This document shows positions 35,103 through 43,692 of a stretch of 64,000 nt of DNA, one piece after another. Below the pieces are notes generated by a model that worked only from the letters and a program-made list of their open reading frames with translations, searched no databases and was not told the DNA's origin. Source of the DNA: JAWKUK01 sp041398605 (GTDB taxonomy: Bacteria; Planctomycetota; UBA1135; GCA-002686595); contig JAWKUK010000005.1 of NCBI GenBank assembly GCA_041398605.1, forward strand, positions 310,001 to 374,000, written 5' to 3'. Both the position numbers and the translations under genes were made by a program. Every line of letters begins with the position of its first letter. Position 1 is the first letter of the stretch.

Positions 35103-35603
35103 TCAGCGCGTGGGCTCGTGGCTCGCGGCGGCGGGTCCTTCGGCCTGCGCGGCCCGGGGCTCGCTGCGCACCACCAGGAACGTGCCGGTGACGAGCAGCG
35201 CAAGGCCGATCAACCGAGCCGCCGTGACCTCGCGCAGCGGGGCTCCGAGCCACCCGAAGTGATCGAACAAGAGGGAGCTCGAGAGCTGCCCGACCACAAA
35301 GCCGCAGACGGCCGCGGCCACGCCGATCCGCGGGATCAAAACCAGCGCGGTGAGCACGAAGACCACGCCGGGGAGGCCGCCCAGGAAGAGGTAGAGCGGC
35401 GTCGGTCCCGTCGGCTGCCACTTCGGGAGCCCACCCGAGACGCCGAGGACGATCAGTGCGATCGCCAGGAACCCTCCTGTGAAGGAGATCAGCGCCGCCA
35501 GGAGGGGCTGTCCCGTCACCATTCCCATCCGGGAGTTGATGGTCCCTTGGAGCGGGACGAGGGCGCCGACGAGCATCGCCGCCAGGAGCAGGAGGAGCTT
35601 CAT
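35103..35603 (-). CDS. DMT-superfamily transporter, YdcZ-like (DUF606)
   Basis: 166 residues. The ATG at 35603 places the first helix (LLLLLAAMLVGALVPLQG) at the N-terminus; ATG 35615 is an alternative. Five hydrophobic helices with the pattern LQGTINSRMG, PLYLFLGGLPGVVFVL and RLIGLALLVTGTFLVV fit the short half-size DMT family, in which two five-helix units form a transporter. Substrate unknown. It precedes the flippase gene on the same strand by about 35 bp. Confidence 0.8.
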   Translation of the reverse strand: MKLLLLLAAMLVGALVPLQGTINSRMGMVTGQPLLAALISFTGGFLAIALIVLGVSGGLPKWQPTGPTPLYLFLGGLPGVVFVLTALVLIPRIGVAAAVCGFVVGQLSSSLLFDHFGWLGAPLREVTAARLIGLALLVTGTFLVVRSEPRAAQAEGPAAASHEPTR

Positions 35604-35833
35604 GGCGGAGAGCATCGCCGATCGGCTGGCTCGCGGGCGGGCCGAGCCCGTGACCTCCGAGGAAATCGAGGCCAGGGCGGCGGCGTGCGACACAGCGCGC
35701 CGCTCGACGCCACTTGCAGCGAGCCCTGCTGCCTCAACGACGAGCGCCCGAGCTGCGTGGCAAGAGGCTCCCCGCGACGTCACGTCACGGGGGACTTGTT
35801 GCGCCGCGCTCGGGCGCCGTCAAACGTCGCGGG

Positions 35834-36826
35834 TCACAGGAACGAGATCTCGATTCCGTCCGAGAAGTTCGACGTCGCGGTCCCCATCGAAGCATCGCGG
35901 AACCAGCACTGGAAGTTCCAGGTGTCCCCGCTGACGACGGAGACGAGGCCCGTCGGGGTCGGTTGCTGCGTCAGGTTGAGCGCCAACTGCACGCGCCCGG
36001 TGCCGCCGGAGTTTTGGATCTGGCCGGGGCCGGTGAAGCGCCCGATCGCGCCCGCGAGGCACAGGTTACCCGAGCTGCCGCCCGGCATCATCGAGAAGCC
36101 CTGCGTGCGGCTCGTGATGAAGAACGAGAAGGCGTTGGTCGGCATCGAGTCGCACGCGATCGTCGTGTCGTTGTTCGCCACGATGAAGGACCCCGTCGCG
36201 GACATGACCGCGGACGCGCCCGTCGAGTTCGCGACCGCCGGCCCGCAGTAGTTCTGCGGTCCCGACGCGGCGAGCGACACCGAGACATCGTCGATCAGCA
36301 CCTCAGCGGTGCTGCCGACGATGGCGCCCGGGACCGCGGCGAACTGCAAGGTGATGCCCCCGCTGACGTTCGGCCCGGCGACGGTCATGAAGTTGAAGGT
36401 CTGCCACGTCCCGGTCACGTTCAGCGGGCCGCCGCTGAGGATCTCGCTGGCGGACACTCCGCCGCCGGCGAGCTCGGAGAAGAACTCCGCGAAGATCACG
36501 CCGCCGACGCCGAGCGTCCCCTTCGCAGCGAAGGAGATCGTGACGGCGTCACCAGGATTCACGAGGCCGACGCCGAGGTTCGCCTGCTTGATTACGGCAG
36601 CGCTCGTCGAGGCGAGGTTCACCAGCTCGCCGGCGAACATGCCGCTGTTGGCGTCGTTCGTGATGGCGAACGTCGAGTTGGGCGAAGGGAACGACACCCA
36701 CGAGCTCGTGTTGCCGAGCTCGAAGTCCCCGTTGACCGTCAGCTCCTGCGCGCGAGTCGTCGTCGAGAGGCCGAACGCGGCAGAGCAGTAGAGGAGGAAC
36801 GCCGCGGCGGAAGAGGCCTTGTTCAT
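35834..36826 (-). CDS. Secreted protein with carbohydrate-binding-like and planctomycete C-terminal domain
   Basis: 330 residues. The ATG at 36826 is chosen because the signal peptide (AAAFLLYCSAAFGLSTTTRAQ) follows directly; the upstream in-frame extension only translates the 18-bp repeat. Residues about 28-190 resemble a jelly-roll/CBM-like domain (LTVNGDFELGNTSSWVSF ... VLIDDVSVSL). Residues about 195-330 are the C-terminal domain shared with the proteins at 43693 and 52304 (YCGPAVANSTG..., FSMMPGGSSGNLCLAGAIG, PTPTG, GDTWNFQCWFRD). Likely exported; binding partner unknown. Confidence 0.75.
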   Translation of the reverse strand: MNKASSAAAFLLYCSAAFGLSTTTRAQELTVNGDFELGNTSSWVSFPSPNSTFAITNDANSGMFAGELVNLASTSAAVIKQANLGVGLVNPGDAVTISFAAKGTLGVGGVIFAEFFSELAGGGVSASEILSGGPLNVTGTWQTFNFMTVAGPNVSGGITLQFAAVPGAIVGSTAEVLIDDVSVSLAASGPQNYCGPAVANSTGASAVMSATGSFIVANNDTTIACDSMPTNAFSFFITSRTQGFSMMPGGSSGNLCLAGAIGRFTGPGQIQNSGGTGRVQLALNLTQQPTPTGLVSVVSGDTWNFQCWFRDASMGTATSNFSDGIEISFL

Positions 36827-37247
36827 AGAGTCGATCGATTCTCTCTTGGAGAAGAAGATAGGAGGAGCTGTTGGCAAGGGGGGCGCGGGACGGAGCTCTC
36901 CGTAGCGCGAACGCGACGAGGCTCTGCGCCCCATCGAGCCCCGTGGCCCCATCGAGCCCGGTGGCCCCATCGAGCCCGGTGGCCCCATCGAGCCCGATTG
37001 CGCCGATCGAGGAGCGCCCCCCAGACTCGATCGACAAGACGACGCCTACGGCGTATCGCCCACGAGCGTAGGCGGAGCTGGGGGAACGCGCAACGGAGAC
37101 CCATGGGGAACGCGCTCGCTGGGGGCCCCATGGGCGCTCGTTGGGGCATTTCCTGCATCGCTCACGGATTCCGGCGCTTCGCAGCGCGGTGCGCTGGAGC
37201 GCGCGGGCCCGTCGTGCTGCGTGCGTTGTCTCCGCGTGGGGCCTCGG
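36827..37247. other. Gene-free stretch with 18-bp repeats
   Basis: About 420 bp without a convincing gene; all open frames here are low-complexity translations of repeats. It contains the 18-bp tandem repeat and a CCCATGGGGAACGCGCTCGC / CCCATGGGCGCTCG partial duplication near 37100-37140. The promoter for the gene starting at 36826 must lie here. Confidence 0.5.
36929..37000. repeat. 18-bp tandem repeat, four units
   Basis: CCCCATCGAGCCCGGTGG-type units start at 36929, 36947, 36965 and 36983. The array lies about 100 bp upstream of the start at 36826 on the minus strand, in the 5' region of a secreted-protein gene. Confidence 0.85.
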
Positions 37248-38030
37248 TCACTGGCCGGACAGGCCCTTCGACGGCGCCTCTCTTGGCGTCGTCGTGCGGA
37301 GCGCCGGCACTGCATCGCCGAGCCATCTTGCGAGCGCTGCGTAGCCGGCCTCGGAGAGGTGCAGCTCGTCCACCGACGCTGCGATCGGCAGCGCGCCCGC
37401 CGCGTTGACCAGCGGCGGCCGGTGCGTGTCCACGAACACGCCGCCGCGCGCGGTGACGAGCGCCTCGAGCGCCGCGTTCAGCGCAGCGACGCGGCTGGCA
37501 ACGTCGGGCGCCATCGTTCGGTCGGGCAGCACACCGAGCCACACGACGGGCGCGGACGGGGCGCGCTCGGCGAGCGCGTCCAAGAGCAGCGCGGCGTCGC
37601 GGGCGACGGCGTCAGCGGGGCGCGCGAGCCGGCGCACGTCGACCGACCCCGCATAGACGACCCACGCGCGCGGTGCCTCGGGGAGCGCGCGGGGGATGCG
37701 CTCGATCAGTTGCGCAAGCGGCTCGTCGCCGATGCCCCGGTTCAAGGTGGTGGCGCCGGGGAAGGCCTCGGCGAGCGGGAAGCGCTCGATCGTCGAGGAG
37801 CCCAGGAAGACGACCGCGCTGGGCGCGAGCGCCTCGCGTTCGAACTCCGCGAGCCGCAGGGAGCGATGCGCCGCGCGCGCCTCGGCCTCGCGCTCGGCGT
37901 GCGGCCGCACGAGGCCGCGCAGCGTCCAGCCGCCCGGCAGAACGTCGTGCCACGCGAGCGCCAGCGCGCCCGCTGCGAGCGCGAGGGCCGCGGCGCTGCG
38001 CTGAAGGACTCTTGAACGGGTGCGGTGCAT
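37248..38030 (-). CDS. SGNH/GDSL hydrolase, anchored
   Basis: 260 residues. The ATG at 38030 opens with a basic stretch and hydrophobic helix (AAALALAAGALALAWHDV). SGNH blocks are clear: VVFLGSSTIERF (block I with the nucleophile Ser), LNRGIGDEPLAQ (Gly block), VVYAGSVDVRR (where Asn is usual, here Gly-Ser) and VDELHLSEAGY (D-xx-H). It is closer to the GDSL-lipase-like proteins with GSSxI signature than the gene at 32111. Probably a periplasmic esterase. It is divergent from the methyltransferase at 38213. Confidence 0.82.
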   Translation of the reverse strand: MHRTRSRVLQRSAAALALAAGALALAWHDVLPGGWTLRGLVRPHAEREAEARAAHRSLRLAEFEREALAPSAVVFLGSSTIERFPLAEAFPGATTLNRGIGDEPLAQLIERIPRALPEAPRAWVVYAGSVDVRRLARPADAVARDAALLLDALAERAPSAPVVWLGVLPDRTMAPDVASRVAALNAALEALVTARGGVFVDTHRPPLVNAAGALPIAASVDELHLSEAGYAALARWLGDAVPALRTTTPREAPSKGLSGQ

Positions 38031-38212
38031 CGGGACCGGGTCACGGGGGCGCTCCCCTCCGGTCAGCCTACCGCAGCAGACACGAGGGACATGCGCGGCC
38101 GCGGCGCAGGGCGCGCAGGCGTGAGCTGGGGCGGGCCCGCCCCCCGGTTTCCGCGGAGACCGGCAGCGCGAGGCCGCCCGCGCGGCGCCGCACGGGTAGA
38201 CTCCCACGCCCC

Positions 38213-39004
38213 GTGACGGACGCCGACGCACAGAACCGCGCCAACGCGCGCGCCCAGATCGAGCTCCACAAGAAGCTCGCGCCCCGCTATGCCTATCGGT
38301 ATTCGTTCGAGTTCAGCCGCCTGTTCCAACAGGACTGGCACGCAGAGCTGATCGGCCGCGCGCCCAAGGACGCGCGGCACGTCCTCGACATCGGCTGCGG
38401 CACCGGGTTCTTCCTCGCTGAGCTGCACGCCCAACACCCGGGCGCGGTGGGCCTCGACATCAGCTTTGAGATGCTGAAGGTCAGCGAGCAGTACGTGCCC
38501 GGCGCGCGGCTCGTCACCGCGGACGCCGAGCGCATGCCGTTCCGCGGCGGGATGTTCGACGCGGTGTTCTGCAAGGGCAGCTTGCACCACACGCGCGACC
38601 ACGTCGGGTTCCTGCGCAACTGCCTCGAGATGTGCAGCGAGAAGGGGCGCTTGGTCATGAGCGAGCCCTGCAACGACAACCCGTTCATCCGCTTTGCGCG
38701 CTGGGCGCTCTACAAGAAGAGCCCGCACTTCGACGAGGGCGACCAAGGCTTCACGAAGAAGAAGATCGTCAGCCTCTGCGAGGAGGCCGGCTTCGAGGTC
38801 GAGCGCGTCGAGCGGTACGGTGTCCTCGCCTATGTCTTCGCCGGGTTCCCTGACCACCTCGGGGTCCTGCAGTTCGTGCCAGGCAACGCCCTGCTCACGC
38901 GCTTCTTCCTGAAGCTCGACCGGCTGATCTGCAAGACGCCGGTGCTCGGGCTGCTCGGGTTCCACGTCATCGTGGTCGCGCGCCCGCGGGTCCGGCCGAC
39001 CTGA
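38213..39004 (+). CDS. Class I SAM-dependent methyltransferase
   Basis: 263 residues, GTG start at 38213 (TDADAQNRANARAQIELHKK). SAM-binding motif I is VLDIGCGTGFFLAEL at residues about 59-73, motif II VGLDISFEML, and motif post-I ADAERMPF, as in UbiE/Methyltransf_11 proteins. A C-terminal helical segment (about 185-255) may associate with membrane (ALLTRFFLKLDRLICKTPVLGLLGFHVIVVA). Substrate unknown; next to asparagine synthase it may serve surface glycan or lipid modification (inference). Confidence 0.85.
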   Translation: MTDADAQNRANARAQIELHKKLAPRYAYRYSFEFSRLFQQDWHAELIGRAPKDARHVLDIGCGTGFFLAELHAQHPGAVGLDISFEMLKVSEQYVPGARLVTADAERMPFRGGMFDAVFCKGSLHHTRDHVGFLRNCLEMCSEKGRLVMSEPCNDNPFIRFARWALYKKSPHFDEGDQGFTKKKIVSLCEEAGFEVERVERYGVLAYVFAGFPDHLGVLQFVPGNALLTRFFLKLDRLICKTPVLGLLGFHVIVVARPRVRPT

Positions 39005-39123
39005 GCGCCGCGGGGCCCCGCCCCCTGGCTCTCCGGGCCTCCAGGCCCCCGGATCCCCACCCCGAACGGATCCCGGCCGCGCTGGCTTCAAGGAATTCGC
39101 AGTTCCGGCCGATAGCGCCCGGG

Positions 39124-40983
39124 ATGTGCGGAATCGTAGGCGCGGTGGCGGGTCCCGGGCGAGCGCCCCGGCTCTCGGACGGTGAGCTCGTGCGCTGGCG
39201 AGACACGCTGCTGCACCGTGGCCCCGACGGCGGCGGGACCTGGCGCGGCGAGCAGGTCGCGCTCGGGCACCGGCGCCTCGCCGTGCGCGACCTCTCCGCG
39301 GCGGCCGCGCAGCCGATGGTGGCGCCGGGCGGCCGCCATGCGCTCGCCTACAACGGCGAACTCTACAACGACGCAGAGCTGCGCGCGGACCTCGCGAGCT
39401 TCGTGGCGCAGTTCGGCGGCTTCAAGACGACCTCCGACGCGGAGACGGTGCTCGTTGCGCTGCTCGCGTGGGGCAGCGGCGCGTTCACGCGCCTGCGCGG
39501 CATGTACGCGATCGCGTGGGTCGACCTCGACGGGCGCGAGGTGCTCTTGGCGCGCGACCCGCTCGGCGTGAAGCCGCTGTACTGGGCCTGGTTCGGCGGC
39601 GAGGTGTTGTTCGCGAGCGAGCCAAAGGCATTGCTCGCGCACCCGCTGGCGACCGCGCAGCCGGACCTCGGCATGATCAGCGCGTACCTGACGACGGCGC
39701 GGCGCGAGCTCGGCGAGCGCACCTTGTTCGAGGGCGTACGCGCCGTGCGCGCGGGCGAGGTCATGCGCATCGACCTCGACGCGCCCTCGCCCGAGCCCGT
39801 ATCGAGCGCCGCGTGGCTGCCCGCGCCCGTGGCGTACGACCCCGGCGCGCCGGCGGCGGCCGCGCGCGTCGCGGCCGCGGTCGAGGACTCGCTGCGGCGT
39901 CAGCTCGTCAGCGACGTGCCGGTGTGCGCCCTCCTCTCGGGCGGGCTCGATAGCACCATCCTGGTGCAGCTCGCGATCGAAGCGACCGGCCGCCCGCCGA
40001 CGACGTGGTGCGCGGGCGGCGTCGAGGGCGACGCGGACCTCGGCCCGGACGGCGCGGCGGCGCGCGAGGTCGCGGCGGAGCTCGGCACGCGCCACGGGTT
40101 CGCTCGGGTGGACCGCGCGCTCTTCCTGCGTGAGTGGCCGAAGCTCGTCGCGCACCTCGGGACGCCGCTCTCGACGCCGAACGAGGTCGCGATCAGCGAG
40201 GTCGCGCGCGTGCTCGCAGCGGCAGGCAACGTCGTCGCGCTGTCGGGCGAGGGCGCGGACGAGCTGTTCGGCGGCTATGACGCCGTGCTCGACACGTACG
40301 TCGATGGCGCGGCCCAGGACCCGGGCGAGCTGCACCTCTCGGCGACCACGTGGGTCCCGTCGATCTTGAAGCCGGCGCTCTTCGGCGCGGACGCGCTCGC
40401 CTTGATCGAGGACGACGCGCTCCTGCGCGAGACGTACGGCGGCGGCTTTGCGCGCTGCCGGGCGCTCGCGGGCCCGCGCGGCTCGGACCTCGACGCGCAC
40501 CTGCGGCTGCAGCGCGAGCTGAACCTGACCGCGTTGTTGCAGCGCCTGGACGCTGCGACGATGCGGCACGGCGTGGAAGGGCGCACTCCGTTCGCGGACT
40601 CGGTGGTCGCGCGTGTCGCTGAAGCGCTGCCTGTGCGCCGCAAGTTCGCCCGCCTGGCCCAGCGCGGAAGCATGGACCAAGCCGGCGGCGGCGGCGCAGG
40701 CGAGGGCGGCGTGGCGACGGCCGTGCGCGGCAAGCTGGTCCTGCGTGACGCGTTCCGCGGCCGCGTGCCGCGCATCGCCCTCGAGCGACCGAAGGCGTCG
40801 TTTCCGTTGCCGTTCCAGGAGTGGTGCGTGGACGTCGCGCGCGGGCTGCCAGAGAGCCCCTTCGCGCGCGCGCTCTTCTTGCCCGGCGCCCTCGGGTCGG
40901 TCGCGGACAACCCGCGCGAGCACTGGCGCCTCGCTTGGCCGCTCGCGAACCTCGCGCTCTGGGGCGACCAGTTGTGGTCCTGA
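39124..40983 (+). CDS. asnB: Asparagine synthase (glutamine-hydrolysing)
   Basis: 619 residues. The N-terminal glutaminase begins with the catalytic Cys2 (MCGIVGAVAG), with RGPDGGG and AYNGELYN as glutamine-binding segments. From about residue 230 comes the ATP-pyrophosphatase synthetase domain with the loop LLSGGLDSTILVQL and the later ALSGEGADELFGGYD. It transfers ammonia from glutamine to aspartate or another carboxylate. Full length. Close to the methyltransferase (119 bp) and in a region with a flippase, it may be one of the many AsnB paralogues that amidate surface glycans, but free asparagine synthesis is equally possible. Confidence 0.93.
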   Translation: MCGIVGAVAGPGRAPRLSDGELVRWRDTLLHRGPDGGGTWRGEQVALGHRRLAVRDLSAAAAQPMVAPGGRHALAYNGELYNDAELRADLASFVAQFGGFKTTSDAETVLVALLAWGSGAFTRLRGMYAIAWVDLDGREVLLARDPLGVKPLYWAWFGGEVLFASEPKALLAHPLATAQPDLGMISAYLTTARRELGERTLFEGVRAVRAGEVMRIDLDAPSPEPVSSAAWLPAPVAYDPGAPAAAARVAAAVEDSLRRQLVSDVPVCALLSGGLDSTILVQLAIEATGRPPTTWCAGGVEGDADLGPDGAAAREVAAELGTRHGFARVDRALFLREWPKLVAHLGTPLSTPNEVAISEVARVLAAAGNVVALSGEGADELFGGYDAVLDTYVDGAAQDPGELHLSATTWVPSILKPALFGADALALIEDDALLRETYGGGFARCRALAGPRGSDLDAHLRLQRELNLTALLQRLDAATMRHGVEGRTPFADSVVARVAEALPVRRKFARLAQRGSMDQAGGGGAGEGGVATAVRGKLVLRDAFRGRVPRIALERPKASFPLPFQEWCVDVARGLPESPFARALFLPGALGSVADNPREHWRLAWPLANLALWGDQLWS

Positions 40984-41126
40984 CGGAGGCAGCGGGGCCC
41001 GCGTCGCGCGCGCACCGACCCGCCGCCCAGGGTGCGCGCTTCGAGCGCGCCGGAGACGCGATCGGTGGGGGATCGGTGCCTTGAATCGTCAGGCCCGCGA
41101 GTCACGCCCGAGGCGCCGGCCTGCTT

Positions 41127-42986
41127 TCAGATCGATCCACGCCCAAGCGGACCTTCGTCGGCCGAGGGCCTCGTCGGCGCTCGCCAAACCGTCCAGAGGG
41201 CCAACAAGGTCGCCGCCAACGCGGCGAGGAACACCGCTTCACGTGCCAAGCGCGCCGCGAACGTCGTGGGTGGGACCGGCAGGTCACGCTGCAGGATGTA
41301 GCGCAGGAGCGCGGCCTGGACCTCTGAGTTGGACGGGGCCCTTAGGCCGTGGCTAGCGGCGGCAAGGGTCGCGCCATCCGCGAACGCTGCAAGGTCGACC
41401 TGATCCGGCGCCCCGACCCGACGCATGAGCCGCACGGCAGCCAACGAGGACGCTTCATCGATGTACGGGATGTAGGTCGCGTTCCCCTGCGGCCATGCAT
41501 TGAACCCCGCGCGTCCGTTGACGTCCGGCTCGAACGCCAGCGCGAGCGCGTGTTGGATCCGCGCGCGTTCGCGCGTGGCCAGCTCCGCGTCGCCCAGGGC
41601 GTCCGCCATGGTCAGGTAGCCGTCGAGCTCGAGCAGCGCATGGAACTCATCGGGCGCCGGAAGCCCGCGCGCGATCCCATCGAGCACTCGCATCCGATGC
41701 TCGGCCGAGGGCGACGCCTCGCGGGCGTCCGACGCGCCGTGTGCGTCCGACGAGCCGAGGAGCCCTTGTGCGCGCATCGCGAGGACGTCCAACGTGTCCG
41801 ACTCGTTGGCATGCACGAGGTAGGGGCGCGGGCTCTTGAAGGCGTTGTCACGCAACAGCCTGTTGCGAGCGTAGACCTGCAGCAGCTCCGGCGTGAGGAT
41901 GCCAGCGCGAGAGGCCGCGAGCCCGACGACGTAGTGCGGCCGCAAACCCGTACGTTGTGCTTCGTCGAGCGTCGCGCGCATGCCGTCGAGGTCGAGCGCG
42001 GCGCGCGTCTCGGGCGGCAGCTCGCGCGCGATCTGCCCGATGACCTCCCACGTGCCGAGGTCGTCGATCGCAGGCGTCCGGGTCTCGATCCACTCGACGA
42101 AGCGCGGCGCATCCCAATCCAAGCAGCGCGGCGCGATCCAGATCATCCCGAGCCCAAACAGGGCGAGCTGCAGCAAGCTGAGCGTCGCATGCAGCCCGGC
42201 TGGGGCCTGCGCGGCCCGCCCCAAGGCGATCACGCCCAACACCAAGAGAGGTACGGTCCCGAAGCGCGTGAGCGGACCTGCGAACGCGAGGCCGCTCTGC
42301 GCGATCACTGCGATCACGACGAGCTGGCTGAGGCCTTGCAGCGCGAGCTGGGCGACGCTGCGCCGATCCGCGAGGCCCGCTCGACTCAGCAGCAACACTC
42401 CGGCAGTGAGACCGACCGAGAAGCACACAAGTGCGAGCGTCCAGACCGTCGTCGAGCCGCTGAAGAGCGCGACCAGGATCGGCGCATACGCGAGCATCGG
42501 CGCCCAGAAGACGACGAGCCAGGGCACCAGTGCGATGAGCTTGCGCTGCGAGCGCGCATGTCGTGCGGCGGTCGTCGCCCGTGCGCCGAGCGGCGGGAGC
42601 GCATCAACGGGCGCCTCGGAGCCGTCCAGTCGAGCGGTCGCGCGGAGCGCGCCCAGCCAACCGACGAGGCCCGCGCCCAAGATCAACCAGGGCGCCGTCA
42701 ACCAGGACAACGCGGACGCGCCTCCGAGCCCTTGTGCCGCGCCGCCGGCCTTGCTGAGCACGCCGAACTCCAAGACACCTGGCGGCAGGATCGCAGCCGC
42801 GCGCCGCAGCCAAGCGGGTCGATCGGGTCGATCGGGGGGCGGCGCTGCGCCACTGCGGCCCGACCCGCGCCCCGCTTCGATGCGGGCGCGCACGAGGGCG
42901 CGGAAGGCCTCACGCTCCGGCGCGAGCGGCGCGAGGGCGGCCCGCAGGGCGTCGTGGTCCATTTCGTCTTGCGCCGTGGAGGTCAT
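41127..42986 (-). CDS. Multi-spanning membrane protein coupled to ECF sigma factor
   Basis: 619 residues. The ATG at 42986 overlaps the sigma stop as ATGA; the longer open frame upstream is the sigma gene read in the wrong frame. Residues 1-70 are soluble (MDHDALRAALAPLAPEREAF). Six hydrophobic segments follow between about 85 and 285 (such as LSWLTAPWLILGAGLVGWLG and LIALVPWLVVFWAPMLAYAP). A large soluble helical domain (about 300-580) and a final helix (AVFLAALAATLLALWTVW) complete it. By position it is the candidate anti-sigma or signal receptor for the sigma factor; no zinc-binding HxxxCxxC anti-sigma motif is seen. Function otherwise unknown. Confidence 0.7.
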   Translation of the reverse strand: MTSTAQDEMDHDALRAALAPLAPEREAFRALVRARIEAGRGSGRSGAAPPPDRPDRPAWLRRAAAILPPGVLEFGVLSKAGGAAQGLGGASALSWLTAPWLILGAGLVGWLGALRATARLDGSEAPVDALPPLGARATTAARHARSQRKLIALVPWLVVFWAPMLAYAPILVALFSGSTTVWTLALVCFSVGLTAGVLLLSRAGLADRRSVAQLALQGLSQLVVIAVIAQSGLAFAGPLTRFGTVPLLVLGVIALGRAAQAPAGLHATLSLLQLALFGLGMIWIAPRCLDWDAPRFVEWIETRTPAIDDLGTWEVIGQIARELPPETRAALDLDGMRATLDEAQRTGLRPHYVVGLAASRAGILTPELLQVYARNRLLRDNAFKSPRPYLVHANESDTLDVLAMRAQGLLGSSDAHGASDAREASPSAEHRMRVLDGIARGLPAPDEFHALLELDGYLTMADALGDAELATRERARIQHALALAFEPDVNGRAGFNAWPQGNATYIPYIDEASSLAAVRLMRRVGAPDQVDLAAFADGATLAAASHGLRAPSNSEVQAALLRYILQRDLPVPPTTFAARLAREAVFLAALAATLLALWTVWRAPTRPSADEGPLGRGSI

Positions 42987-43537
42987 CGCGTGCGGCCTTG
43001 TGTAGGGAGCTGGACGAGGGCCCCGAGGGCGCCGGCGAGGGCCCGCCGCGCGCGCTCGAGCCGCCCATGGACGGTGCTGCGGGGCACACCCAGGAGGTCC
43101 GCGATCTCCGCCGTGGGTGTCCCTTCGAGGTAGTGCATCCAGACCGCGGCCCGTTGATCGGCGGGCAGCGCGTCGATCGCCGCGCGGATGACGGCGCGTT
43201 CGTCGCCCGCGGCGATCGCCTCCGCGGGCCCGGCCGTGGTCGTCGGGGTGTCCTCGCGGACGGGCGCCGGCCGACCGCGCCGGCGCGCGGCGGCGGCCGT
43301 CAGATTCCAGGCGATCCCGCGCAGCCAAGGGCCGACGTCGGCGCCGTGCTCCCAGCGGCCGGTGAAGCGCGCGCGGCCGAGCCACGCCTCGGCAAAGACG
43401 TCGGCGGCGACGTCGATCGGGTCCTGCGCGCCCCAGGCGCGCAGGAGGCCCACTAAGGGCCCGCGCCAGCGGTCGATCAGCGCGTCGAGGTCGGGGGAAT
43501 CGCCCATCGTCGCGGGTGATTGTCCGCTGCCGGCCAT
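42983..43537 (-). CDS. ECF RNA polymerase sigma factor
   Basis: 184 residues, ATG at 43537 (ATG 43507 possible). Region 2 is seen in DPIDVAADVFAEAWLGRARF and WLRGIAWNLTAAAARRR; region 4 in ALPADQRAAVWMHYLEGTPT and AEIADLLGVPRSTVHGRLERARRAL, the -35 recognition helix-turn-helix. ECF factors redirect RNA polymerase to stress or envelope genes and are held inactive by a co-encoded membrane partner. The next gene overlaps by ATGA, which supports exactly that pairing. No target promoter can be named. Confidence 0.9.
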   Translation of the reverse strand: MAGSGQSPATMGDSPDLDALIDRWRGPLVGLLRAWGAQDPIDVAADVFAEAWLGRARFTGRWEHGADVGPWLRGIAWNLTAAAARRRGRPAPVREDTPTTTAGPAEAIAAGDERAVIRAAIDALPADQRAAVWMHYLEGTPTAEIADLLGVPRSTVHGRLERARRALAGALGALVQLPTQGRTR

Positions 43538-43692
43538 CGTCCATCGAGAATCCGCGAGAAGTCTCGCGAGAAGTCCAGCGGGTCGCGCCGCCTCGCGCAC
43601 GCAGCGCGACCTGCGGCGCGATCTGCGGCGGCGCGCCCCCGCGGGCGCGGCGCGGCCCGGCAGCGGGCCGAGGGGGTACGGCGCCAGCCCCC

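Noticed and set aside
39088..40923. 611-residue minus-strand frame
   Set aside because: Antisense shadow of the asparagine synthase gene, whose Cys2 and SGGLDS motifs are unmistakable.
42987..43544. N-terminal extension of the multi-spanning protein
   Set aside because: It is the ECF sigma gene in a wrong frame; the ATGA overlap at 42983-42986 fixes the start.
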